A DNA stretch of 64,000 bases from Chelonoidis abingdonii (taxonomy: Eukaryota; Chordata; Testudines; Testudinidae): positions 35,994,759-36,058,758 of the forward strand of contig NC_133774.1 in the NCBI RefSeq assembly GCF_003597395.2, in the 5' to 3' direction. Made by a program: the position numbers and the translations under genes. Numbering within the stretch: position 1 is the first letter of the stretch; every line of letters starts with the position of its first letter. Below the pieces are notes generated by a model. That model saw nothing but the letters and a program-made list of their open reading frames with translations, was not told the origin of the DNA and made no database searches. Below are positions 55,801 to 64,000 of the stretch, one piece after another.

Positions 55801-58800
55801 CGGGGGCGCCATGGACAAAAATCGGGAACGACTTCCAGGTCATTCCCTTCTTTGTTTTGTCTAAAAATAGATGTAGTCCTGGCCTAAGAAATATGGGGCA
55901 AGTCTATAGGAACCAGAAGAGCACAGCTGCTCCGTGTCAGAGCCCCAGAGCTCCCGCTAAAAATGGATGAGGCTGCATGCCATTCCTAGGGGGTGCCCCC
56001 CCTCCCCCCTGCAACAACCCCACCGTTGTTTCCCTCCTCCCCACACCTCTCTGGGCTACGTGGCTTTAATCCCCCCATTTGTGTGATGAAGTAATAAGAA
56101 AATGAGGAAATAAGAAACACTGACTTTTCAGTGAGAAAAATGAGTGGGGGGCAGCCTCCAGCTTGCTAGATCATTTCAGGCAGAATTTCATTACTCATTA
56201 AAGGGTGGGGGAGGGGAGAGGAGCACAGCCTCCCGCTGCTATGATAGTCCACGAATTCTCCATTAGACATGAAGGGTGGGAGAGGAGAGGAGCTCAGCCT
56301 CCAGCGCTAATGAGGAGGATGGTTACCGACGCAGCTATGCACCATCCTGCCAGGACTGTGTCGGATCCAGGACACAAAGTTAAAAAGGAAGATGACAGGA
56401 ATCATTTCCTTTTGCACCATGGCGCCCTCGGACTGACCGACCGGCAGCAGGAGCACTCCGGATGATGATGAGAAGGGAGGCATCAGTCATTTTGTACCGT
56501 ACCATCTGCCACCGGGGAGGGGATGGAGACGAGGCAGGATGCTGCTGTTTTAGCGCTCCAGCCACCCGTCTACCAGAAGCATCCAGTAAGCATAGGTACA
56601 TTTGAAAAAGAGGCGAGAAATCTTTTTCCCTCTTTCGAGGGGTATGGGGGTGTGTGTAAATTTGATTGGACATATTCCACTGAACTACGCGGGGAACAAT
56701 GTTTTTGACCTTCAGGATCTGGGAGCTCAGCGCAAGAATGCATACTTTGGGACGCAGGACTGTGGGAAGCTGGGCCTCAGTTCCCTCCCAACTCCCTCAG
56801 CATCCACTTTGATTTTGGCTTCGTTCGCTTGTCACACAGCACTGTGCGAGTCCTGCTGTGCCTCTGTCTCATCATAGCCTGGAGATTTTTTCAAATGCTT
56901 TGGCATTTCGTCTCTCTAACGTGAGCTTTGATAGAACAGATTGTCTCCCCATCAAGCGATCAGATCCAGTATCTCCATACAGTCCATTGTGAGCTCTTTT
57001 TGGAATTGGGACTGCATGGTCACACCGATGCTGATACCAGCGCTCCACGTGGGCAAGCAGAAATGAATTCAAAAGTTCGCGGGGCTTTTCCTGTCTACCT
57101 GGCCAGTGCATCCGAGTTCAGATTGCTTTCCAGAGCGGTCACAATGGTGCACTGTGGGATACCGTCCAGAGGCCAAAACTGTCAAATTGCAGCCACACCA
57201 ACCGTAATCCGACATGGCAATACCAATTTCAGCGCTACTCACCTTGTCGGGGAGGAGTACAGAAATCTGTTTTAAGAGCCCTTTATATCGATATAAAGGG
57301 CTGCGTTGTGTGGATAGGTGCAGGTTAAATCGGTTTAATGCTACTAAATTCGGTATAAACGTGTAGCGTAGACCAGGCCTAAGAGAGGAAACAGACATCT
57401 CCATAGACCCACACAACCCAAATAGTAGCACTAGAGCAGGACACACACCTTTCTGGCTGATTCTAAAGGAACAAAGTTAAGAGAAATTCAAGAAACAAGA
57501 CTGTACCATAATATGAAGACATAACTCTTCTAAAGGCACACGCAGTATTTCTGGAACAGAATATTCCATGAAACTTTCAAACCTGCAATATCACAATAAT
57601 AAAGACACACAGTATTACAAATTTCAGTGCAACAAGCCCTGACTTAAGGTTACAACTCCTCTTAAATTACAAACCCGCGTTTCCATATGCTTGTTTTTCA
57701 GATAGACATTCTTTTTTGGGGTACATGCATGGGTTTTAAATTAAAAAGTGAGTAGAACATTTGTGAGCTAAGCATGTGCATACGTCAGAGTGTGTGTGTG
57801 TGTGTGAGTGAGAGAGAGAGAGAGAGAGGATAGTGATGGACAATGGGACACTGTTTTGAAATAATTTCTAATATTTTGCTCATGCTTAATTCCAATAAGT
57901 GGAACTTCAAATTTTACATGTGACTAAGCCCTCAAAGTAAAAGGAATTCTAGGTTTTTAGTTATATTGTTGCTTTCCATACTATGGAGCAGTATAATCTA
58001 TCGGTGGGGAGAGACAGCTCAGTGGTTTGAGCACTGGCCTGCTAAACCCAGGGTTGTGAGTTCAATCTCTGAACACGCCACTTAGGGATCTGGGACAAAA
58101 TCAGTAGCTAAACTTCAAGATTCCAGAGCTAGGGTTTGTTTATATCTGACACATGGACAAATTTATGGTGATGTTTAAAACAGAATTCTACAGTTTAAAA
58201 AAATTGTGGGGAAAAGAATCGTAACTGAAGCATTATTAAAAAGGAAATTAAAAATTTGAGTCACCTCTGTTAAAGAAACATTAAGGCTATAAATTCAATT
58301 TGAAAAAAACCCAGGAACTATAAAGTTATCCATATTATACACATCATGTAAGCACTTTTATGAGATCCCAAACTCTTGTATTTCCTCACTTCAGTTTAGT
58401 TTGCAACCCCTACACTGCATTTTAACACAGGCTTTTGCAATTAATACTGTAACAGTTGCCTGACTTACAAAATCTTGCTCATTAAAGCTACTGTACCTGT
58501 CTCTTGTGTACATCCGGAAGCAGAATCCATCCCTGACACGTCCAGCTCTCCCTTGACGCTGCAAAGCACTTGCTTTACTGACAAAGGTCTCTTCCAAAGA
58601 GCTCATTTGGCTGCTTTCATGGTACCTGAAAAAGCATTTGCACAGAATGTGCAGATAAGGACTACTGTCAGATTCAAATTTTCATCTAATTTAAAGCTGA
58701 ATTTTAAAAATAAAATCACTCATTATAAAAAGTTATAAAACTTAGTTTTGAAAGCCCTATTTTATAAGCCTTCCATATGATTGATTGATGAATTAATCAA

Positions 58801-61800
58801 ATGTAGATGATAGAGGTGAAAGAGACCTATTGTATTAGTTCATCAAGTCCATCTTCCTGCCAATGCTGAATTGTTTTTTTACCATACATTTTCTAGTACT
58901 TTGTATATTTGAAGTAGACCAAAGCCCAGTATCTCAGTGTCAGGAAGTTATGGAAAAAGGTAGTACACCTAAAATTTTATCCCACTACTTCTAGTTGTGC
59001 ATTCCATCACTTCTAAATAATTCCCCTCTTGTTCATAACTGTGATAAAGTGGCAATTTTTGTAATGTTTTTATGAATTGTGTGTGCCTCAGTTTCCCCTA
59101 TTTGATGCACTGTTACCAAGTGGAGATGAAAAAGGGACTAAATTTGCTCTCAGGACAGACTAAGATACATAGGTGGGTGTCACCTCCCTGTCTTGGTGGA
59201 AAGAAGAATCCTTAAGGAACTGGTTGAAACGATCTTAGGTAAACGAGGGGCCAAAGACATAATGCAAGCTCCAATGACTCACCAATTTCCCTGCCTCTCA
59301 GCAGGGAAACTAAGAAAAGTTCTCAGTTCCAGAAAAAAAGATTGAGAGGTATGAGGTGAGGGGATCAGTGGGAGCTCTGGCAGAAGCTTGGGAGCTCTCT
59401 CCTCTAGGAACCAATTAAGGAGGTCAGACAGAAAGAGAGCCTGAAAATGGAGTTTCACTACACCTTGACTGGGGCTCTGGACTGATCAGAACAGACTATG
59501 CTTTAACCTTAGTTTCTCGATGTGCTACCCTAAGGATATCCTTATGCTATGTTTTAGTTGACTAATAAACCCTATCATTTTGAAAAGCTGTTTGAGTGTT
59601 ACTGTAATATTTGGTAAGTGCATTAATCCCTGAAGAGTGTACAAGTCTCTATCAGGAGTCTGGTTCAGTTGGACTCTCTGAACCGAACTCACGGTGAGAA
59701 GCAGGAGGGCTAAAGCCCAAAGGTTCAGTCTCAAGAGGCAACAGTGTTGCATGGCCTACTCTGAAGGAAGAGTGTGAGCCCCTGGGGGGTCTGGCACACC
59801 AAAGGGATCCCCTCCAAGAGACAGTTCATAAAGCTAGGAGCACAGCACTGATCCTATGGATCTGTGACAACACCACCATTTGAAATCAGCAGACTTGTAC
59901 CAAGCTGTAGCATGGTTTTGTGATTTGGACATATGGCCATCATCATTAGACCAATCAACTAACTTTTTTGACCAAAGCCTGAATTTAAACCTAGATCTGA
60001 AGAGGTACAAACCTAGTGGACAGCCCCTATGGAGTCTATTTCCAAAACCGTACACAACACAAAGACTTAGAAGATCATCCCTCACCTGTTTTCTTTTGTT
60101 CTCCCAGTGTCAATTACAAAGACAACATCTGGTATCGTAATACCTGTCTCAGCAATATTGGTTGCCAAAACAATCTGCAAATGAAATAGCCATATCATCA
60201 GATAAATGAATTAAGGAAATAGTCCTTCCATAAGTTTCATTCCTTTAAACTCAGATTTGGAGAGAACTCGATAAAAAGTGACCCCTACAGAAACATCTGA
60301 GAGGGCCAGAGTTAAAGGGAATCTTTACATGTTTTTGTACTAGTTTTTTATTGTATAATTGGTTTAAACTTCTGCTTGCACTTGCAAAGGTTGCTTGACT
60401 TTCCACTGAACAATTTGTCATTAAGTAAAATAGTATTTCACAACCGTGTGTGTATGAAGGTGCACAAAATACTGCAAGGGAAAAAATTCCTAAAAAAGTT
60501 TTTTTTAAAAAAAAAAGTGACAGGAATCCATTTTTTTAATACAACAGTAAAACAAAAAATACTGAAAACTAAATGTTTTTGTTCTATATAAAATGATTTA
60601 GTATGATGACTTGACGATCTTTTGACGTTAACAAGGTGTTTAGGGCCAGATAAGAGTTAATAGAGTACAATGCTCTGCTTTCAGCAAGAGAATTTCAAAG
60701 ACAACTCCCAGTTGTATAAGTTCATAAATTTTCTATTATGAGAATTCATATACACAAAAAGTATATAAAGTAGAGGGAGCAAGATGGTGATTTATATTAC
60801 AATAGTGAATTTTACATTTTTAAACATACCATACCTTTCTAACTCCAGAAGGGGGCAATGTAAATGCAGCTGCTTGATCTTGTGTTGAAAGAATAGAATG
60901 CAGAGCTATTAACCTATACCTGAAAGAAGGAGACACTATTCAACAATTAAGTTACACTATTCAACAGATGTTTAAATAAGCCTGAGGTAATGCTGCTAGG
61001 TTAGAGGAAGGAAAGAGAATATACATAAATAATAGTAAGACTTTGTATTACTAATTTATGATTACATAATACTAAAAATAAACGATAGTAAAATATGAAA
61101 GGAAAAAAAATGTGTGAAATGATAATACTTGATATAGTCAGTCTCCAGTTTGGTGGAGATAGGTGAAAAAAGAGTTTCTACCCTTGCTATGCAATTTTAT
61201 ATTGACTCTAAACTACAGTGATAGTATTTGGCAAGTGTAGCAAAAAGGAAGAAAGTGTCAGTTTTTATTTCAGAATTAAAATATCCAGAAGCTCTTCACT
61301 GTTAAAGCAAATAAGTTCATTTGGAGGAAAAATAAGGCAATTTTGACTGCAAAAGAATCTAAATATTTACCACTTATGCTTAGATTTGAAAGAGAAATAG
61401 AAAAAAAAATGAAGATGGATTGAGAAAACATATTCTGAGAAAAAAAGTAAGTTATGTGCTAAATATAATTCTCCCTTCCTATAACAGAAACAGCTAGTCT
61501 TAAAAACTAAGACAAGAACACTGCACATTTCTTAATGAGAATGCTTCCATTACCTGTCCCTTGTAAACCTTCGATCAGCTGAAATGAGATCATATAACTG
61601 CTGGATGTGAGCAAGCCCTGGTAAAAAGATCAATACAGCGCCATCTATGTTTCTGAACTGGGGACTTTTATCTGTAGGAATATAATACAGAAACCTGGTT
61701 AAAAAGCTAGAAAAAATCCTATTTGACATTTCCCCGTTTGAAATAGGAGATACTACTATGATTCCTGAACTGGGCCCTTTCCAGGAGGCACCATTAATAG

Positions 61801-62091
61801 GAATGAAATCAAATATCCTTACTAGCACCAAGCATCATTAGTAAACGATAAGAAATCCATGAAAGTGGAGATCTCAAAATATGAGGAAAGTGAGCATTGG
61901 AAGAATTTTTAAAAGTCCAGAAACATTTTAGGAAGTGACAAAGTACCTAAGAAGGCAAGCAATTCCAAGATAAGGTCAAGGTTGATCTTGTAGGGATTCA
62001 TGTAGAAGATTGCTTGCCGAGTACGATTGCTATACTTTTGATAGTAAGGATCCAAATCAACACCTGATCCAGACTGGAGAGGGACATATTC
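40818..62091 (-). CDS. DHX29: ATP-dependent RNA helicase DHX29, 3' 13 exons
   Basis: DHX29 is a DExH-box helicase bound to the 40S subunit that helps 48S complexes form on structured 5' leaders. The exons listed separately join to 1686 nt (561 residues plus TGA) with every phase matching. Seen in order: a linker into RecA2 (DLDPYYQKYSNRT), motif IV region (GAVLIFLPG), motif V (ATNIAETGITIPDV), motif VI (QRQGRAGRV), the winged helix (PEILRVPLEELCLHIM), the helical-bundle/ratchet domain (MNLLRKIGAC, LTPLGQHLAALPVNVKIG) and the C-terminal OB-fold part (VHPSSVNRDLQ, FPVLLFGGDIEVQ). The human protein is about 1370 residues. The N-terminal part, RecA1 and the DEVH box lie beyond 64000. The intron between 49649 and 57507 is enlarged by a transposon and by a duplicated stretch. 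Confidence 0.95.
41540..41636 (-). CDS. DHX29: DHX29 penultimate exon
   Basis: 97 nt, acceptor 'ctacag', donor 'gtaatt'. Codes APVKIAVIFKQLRVLIESVL and KLENPKMSLE. Confidence 0.95.
41864..42101. mobile_element. hAT-type MITE in DHX29 intron
   Basis: A 238-bp element begins 'cagggccggctacagg' and ends 'ctggagccggccctg', terminal inverted repeats. Flanks ATTAGGAG (41856-41863) and GTTAGGAG (42102-42109) form an 8-bp duplication with one mismatch. Ends resemble those of the element at 19372. Confidence 0.8.
42110..43220. other. DHX29 intron, nothing further seen
   Basis: AT-rich intron sequence without a recognised repeat or exon. Confidence 0.4.
43221..43352 (-). CDS. DHX29: DHX29 exon (OB-fold region)
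   Basis: 132 nt, phase 0, acceptor 'atgcag', donor 'gtacac'. Codes IRYAKVYLRETTLISPFP and LLFGGDIEVQHRERLLSVD. Confidence 0.95.
45353..45655 (-). CDS. DHX29: DHX29 exon
   Basis: 303 nt, phase 0, acceptor 'ttcag', donor 'gtaagc'. Codes DVKQELIKVVRAAGF, EIALLKAVLTAGLYDNLGK and AQVHPSSVNRDLQTYGWLL. Confidence 0.96.
46088..46290 (-). repeat. CR1 LINE 3' end in DHX29 intron
   Basis: The segment 'agaatcatagaaattcagcc', 'tggaagggaccttg', 'aaccaccaatgatggggatt' is the classic amniote CR1 3' end in reverse complement. Confidence 0.75.
46678..46771 (-). CDS. DHX29: DHX29 exon
   Basis: 94 nt, acceptor 'gtctag', donor 'gtatat'. Codes WKKARQEGGYRTEMAYCRRN and FLNRTSLLTLE. Confidence 0.95.
47454..47590 (-). 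CDS. DHX29: DHX29 exon
   Basis: 137 nt, acceptor 'ttacag', donor 'gtaaat'. Codes ATLAAVMTEKSPFTTPIGRK and DEADLAKSSLALANSD. Confidence 0.95.
47890..48030 (-). repeat. MIR-like SINE in DHX29 intron
   Basis: In reverse complement: 'gataggtaaaatgaag', 'agagaataagtgacctgtcc', 'aataggactagaacc', a decayed MIR core. Confidence 0.5.
49425..49649 (-). CDS. DHX29: DHX29 exon (intact copy)
   Basis: 225 nt, phase 0, acceptor 'tccacag', donor 'gtaagt'. Codes KCNLGSPEDFLSSALDPPQ, MNLLRKIGACEL and GQHLAALPVNVKIG. Two corrupted copies of this exon occur at about 53815-54037 and 54189-54412. Confidence 0.95.
51130..54102 (-). repeat. Inverted noisy copy of 54128-57097
   Basis: The reverse complement of this 2973-bp stretch matches 54128-57097 along its whole length, with many single-base insertions and deletions. 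The join at about 51130 is abrupt: before it the sequence follows the element left to right ('gagcacagctgctc'), after it the order runs backward from the element's other side ('agacagggaaaagcccc'). Confidence 0.85.
53815..54037 (+). pseudogene. DHX29: Corrupted inverted copy of a DHX29 exon
   Basis: On the plus strand 'ccagtgcattatggaccctc' to 'ggtatcctgtg' followed by 'gtaagttg' copies the exon at 49425-49649 in the opposite orientation to the gene, with numerous indels that break the frame. Lying in the fold-back, it is a probable assembly ghost. Confidence 0.8.
54103..54127. other. Assembly gap of 25 Ns
   Basis: Exactly 25 Ns. The sequence on each side ('aacaatgctaaaa' left, 'ttttagcattgtt' right) is mutually inverse, so the gap sits at the centre of a palindrome. 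A fixed 25-N run looks like a placeholder rather than a measured gap. Confidence 0.98.
54128..57097 (+). repeat. Noisy second copy of the DHX29 intron and exon region
   Basis: The first 1.8 kb (to about 55935) repeats 49370-51129 in the same orientation with many indels. The rest continues through the Harbinger-type element to its right end. Together with the following sequence it gives an uninterrupted path to the exon at 57507. Confidence 0.85.
54189..54412 (-). pseudogene. DHX29: Corrupted direct copy of a DHX29 exon
   Basis: Minus-strand copy of the exon at 49425-49649. The donor side 'ttaccacaggatacc' is kept, but the reading frame has several indels and the acceptor side is scrambled ('agtaaccaattcatcggcga' where the intact copy has 'gagaaccaagattgcatttc'). 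Confidence 0.8.
57507..57582 (-). CDS. DHX29: DHX29 exon (winged helix)
   Basis: 76 nt, acceptor 'ttgcag', donor 'gtacag'. Codes FESFMEYSVPEILRVPLEEL and CLHIM. Confidence 0.96.
57791..57829. repeat. (TG)n(AG)n microsatellite
   Basis: A TG run followed by an AG run, about 39 bp, in a DHX29 intron. Confidence 0.95.
58003..58110 (+). repeat. tRNA-derived SINE, Cry I-like
   Basis: The sequence 'gagacagctcagtggtttga' gives an A box and 'gggttgtgagttcaatctct' a B box of RNA polymerase III. It is followed by 'gccacttagggatctgggac', the tRNA-unrelated part as I remember it from the Cry I SINE of cryptodiran turtles. Truncated 3' end. Confidence 0.75.
58497..58625 (-). CDS. DHX29: DHX29 exon (helicase motif VI)
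   Basis: 129 nt, acceptor 'tttcag', donor 'gtacag'. Codes YHESSQMSSLEETFVSKAS and ALQRQGRAGRVRDGFCFRM. QRQGRAGRV is DExH motif VI with its arginine finger region. Confidence 0.97.
59040..59869 (+). repeat. Probable solo LTR in DHX29 intron
   Basis: An 830-bp unit starts TGTGATAAAG and ends CTGTGACA (TG...CA), with an AATAAA signal at about 59564 and a following R/U5-like stretch ('gagtgttactgtaatatttg'). It resembles a turtle LTR family. No internal region or clear target duplication. Antisense to DHX29. Confidence 0.55.
60086..60174 (-). CDS. DHX29: DHX29 exon (helicase motif V)
   Basis: 89 nt, acceptor 'ttgcag', donor 'gtgagg'. Codes IVLATNIAETGITIPDVVF and VIDTGRTKEN. ATNIAETGITI is motif V. 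Confidence 0.97.
60835..60919 (-). CDS. DHX29: DHX29 exon
   Basis: 85 nt, acceptor 'tttcag', donor 'gtatgg'. Codes YRLIALHSILSTQDQAAAF and TLPPSGVRK, the RecA2 segment between motifs IV and V. Confidence 0.96.
61554..61671 (-). CDS. DHX29: DHX29 exon (helicase motif IV region)
   Basis: 118 nt, acceptor 'ctacag', donor 'gtaatg'. Codes KSPQFRNIDGAVLIFLPGL and AHIQQLYDLISADRRF. Confidence 0.97.
61947..62091 (-). CDS. DHX29: DHX29 exon (first in window)
   Basis: 145 nt, acceptor 'ttttag', donor 'gtactt'. Codes EYVPLQSGSGVDLDPYYQKY and INLDLILELLAFL, the start of RecA2. The preceding exons lie beyond the right edge. Confidence 0.95.
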
Positions 62092-62439
62092 CTAAAAAGG
62101 AAAGAAATTGGTAACATTAACTTTATGCAAGAGGAAGGCAAGAAAGGAGAACGTAGACATTATGCCCTTTAAGTGTTTTAGCTTCATTGTCTTGTAAAGC
62201 AAAATATGTACAAAATGGACACCACATAGTCCATTTTATAATAATAAAAGTTCCATTAGGTCCATCTTGTCCATCTCACAAAGGCCTGGCAAGCTGGTAC
62301 TTTTTGTTTTTAGGCTGCTATCCTGTGCTCCAGAACCTGTGCTTTAATTTAAAAAGTAACAAACAAGTCTCCAGCCCTTATGGGTGCAAAAGAAACCATG
62401 AAAATGTGAACTAAATGTAAACTGAGGCAGTCATGTTTG

Positions 62440-62640
62440 TCTGAGCTCTGGTCTACACCAGAAAATGTGGTTGGTTTAACTACATTGGTCAGGGTGTGCA
62501 AAAGCCACACTCTGAGCGGCGTTGTTAAGCCAACCTAAGTCCCAGTGTAGACACTGCTAGGATGACAGGAGAATTCTTCCATCAATCTACCTACCACCTC
62601 TCGAGGAGATAGATAGGGACAGCTCTGCTGATGTAGATAA
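62440..62640. mobile_element. PIF/Harbinger-type MITE fragment
   Basis: The left end 'gagctctggtctacaccaga' and internal 'cccagtgtagacactgctag' belong to the GTCTACAC-terminated family. The right half is missing. Confidence 0.5.
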
Positions 62641-63464
62641 TCCATCTCAATAATCTGAGAATTCTTAAACGTCTAATGATAATTTAAATGCCACTAATAT
62701 CAACTATTTCATTGCTAATCAAAGCATTCAGAAAGAAGAGGGACAATCATAATATATGAAGATCTGCCCTAACTACTCCCCTACCTATCATAATTTTGGG
62801 CAGTGACTGGGTGGTGCTCAGGAGAGTGCTACCACTTATTCTCCTCCCTTTCTCATGCAACATACAGCCAACTAGTTAGTGGGGAGGAGTGAAGCCCAGA
62901 AAGGCATCTAAGCCCCACCAAGGAGAACTAGTTCCACAGAGCCCTGCAAGACATATTAGCCACACTTAGGGGGAGCTAACCTTGAAGTGGGGAGCAGAAC
63001 ATGCGATATATTTTTTACATCTAGATAATCCACTGTAAGCAGTGTCTCATTTTGGCATCCCAAGTGGCAGGAAGCAGCTTGGAAGAGGGACATCACTTTT
63101 TATCTGTCCCCTTCCCTTAGTTCATCTTCATAACTAAGCAGAATTGTTCCTGAGTATATTCAAGAGCTTTGCCCAGGATTTGCTTAAATGTATCAAGAGT
63201 TGGGGGTGTGCTCAAGATGTTGAAGGTACAATTTAACTGGGAATCAACATTAAAAATGTAGTGACAGCAGGGCAGCTGCAAATAATTGTTGATGAAGCTA
63301 CCAGAACACACTCAGTTGATGACTCAGTAAGTTGCTGAATATATGGTTCATAACCATTGGAAATATCATAATTGTATATAGCTAAATTAGTATTGTATTA
63401 ATTGTGATGATTTGATACCACTGTGCAAATGGATCAGCTGTCAAAAAGAAAAAAAGAGAAAGAA
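62641..63464. other. DHX29 intron, no exon seen
   Basis: No coding signature of DHX29 was found upstream of 62091 in the window. Confidence 0.5.
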
Positions 63465-64000
63465 CAGAAAATACACTACTACTACACAAATTCATGGTAT
63501 GCCCAAACCTTGAATACTGTGCACAGTTCTGGACACCTCTTATCATAAAAAGATATATTAGAATAGGAAAAGATACAGAGAAGGGTAACAAAAATCATCA
63601 GGGGTCTGGAACAGCTTCTATACAAGGAGACATTAAAAAGCCTGGGACTATGCATTTTAGAAAAGAGTTGACTAAGGGAGGATATGACAGAGGTCTATAA
63701 AATCATGAATGGTGTGGAGAAAGATGACTAGGTAAGGGTTATTTACCCAGTCACATAATACAAGAACTAGGGATCATCTAAATAAATTAATAGGCAGCAG
63801 GTTTAAAAGAAAGTACTTCTTCACCCAATGGAGTCAACCTGTCGAACTCGTTACCATGGGACATTGTGAAGGCCAAAACCATAACTGGGTTCAACAAAAA
63901 ATTGGATAGGTTCATGCAGGACAGTTTCATTGATGGCTATTAGCCAAGATGGGTTGTGTCCCTGCCCCATGTTCTGGATGTCCCTAAACTTCCAACTGCC
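63465..64000 (+). repeat. CR1 LINE 3' fragment
   Basis: Plus-strand remnants follow the CR1 C-terminal order: VCPNLEYCAQFWTPLIIKR (about 63500-63560), then decayed thumb sequence ('acagaggtctataaaatcat'), 'ggcagcaggtttaaaagaaa' and 'attgatggctattagccaag'. It runs off the window. Same type as 9300-10785. Confidence 0.8.

Larger units (their letters stand above)
50375..57379 (+). mobile_element. PIF/Harbinger-type element in DHX29 intron (interrupted by duplicated stretch)
   Basis: The left end 'gggtatgtctatactac' follows TAA at 50372-50374 and the right end 'gcgtagaccaggcc' precedes TAA at 57380-57382. This is the same family as 36225-38683. Inside lies a stretch (51130 to about 55930) that I read as artefactual. 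Taking 55145-57379 as a noisy full copy, the element is about 2.2-2.5 kb. Features include the subterminal palindrome 'atatcgatat' at about 57287. No transposase seen. Confidence 0.7.

Noticed and set aside
49370..57400. Genuine tandem or inverted duplication of a DHX29 segment
   Set aside because: The differences look like sequencing indels, and the symmetry centre coincides with an N gap, so artefact is the simpler reading. Kept as a finding because it can be tested.
58003..58110. A tRNA gene
   Set aside because: A and B boxes are present, but the 3' half continues into a SINE body and no acceptor stem closes.
1..64000. CRISPR arrays, bacterial operons, phage or prophage
   Set aside because: None seen. 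Introns, CR1, MIR and CpG islands identify vertebrate nuclear DNA.

Overview
The window is nuclear DNA of a vertebrate, most likely a cryptodiran turtle. All three genes have vertebrate exon-intron structure. The repeats are CR1 LINE fragments, MIR-like SINEs, a Penelope-like element, many PIF/Harbinger- and hAT-type DNA elements, and one tRNA-derived SINE at about 58003-58110 that looks like the turtle family Cry I. No species can be fixed from the sequence alone.

Layout. Positions 1-21 kb hold no recognisable host gene, only layered transposon remains: CR1 copies, an LTR-like block, several MITEs with readable target-site duplications, a Penelope-like element with a decayed GIY-YIG domain, and hAT elements, one nested in a CR1. 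Three genes follow, all on the minus strand. MCIDAS (multicilin) is at 27761-21368 in six exons with an intact 382-codon frame. CCNO (cyclin O) has clean exons 3 and 2 at 31746-32201 and 32712-32897, and a damaged exon 1 near 33983-34231. The 3' part of DHX29 is at 62091-40818: 13 exons, 561 codons, continuing beyond the right edge. The order MCIDAS-CCNO-DHX29 matches the locus known from human 5q11.2. GPX8 and CDC20B, expected beyond MCIDAS, were not seen.

How the genes work together. MCIDAS and CCNO are consecutive steps in making multiciliated cells. Multicilin acts with E2F4/5-DP1 to switch on the centriole-amplification programme, and cyclin O is needed for that amplification. DHX29 is a 40S-associated DExH-box helicase used in translation initiation and is a syntenic neighbour, not a known pathway member.

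The strongest unusual signal is structural. Positions 51130-54102 and 54128-57097 are noisy inverted copies of each other around exactly 25 Ns, inside a DHX29 intron that carries a Harbinger-type element. The left part also repeats 49370-51129. One DHX29 exon therefore appears three times: intact at 49425-49649, corrupted and inverted near 53815-54037, and corrupted near 54189-54412. I read this as gap filling with uncorrected long-read sequence, not biology. The CCNO exon 1 region shows the same kind of indel damage. I found no new molecular system. What is worth a second look is the assembly fold-back, the CCNO exon 1 damage, a possible GC-AG intron and internal promoter in MCIDAS, and several uncatalogued-looking repeats.
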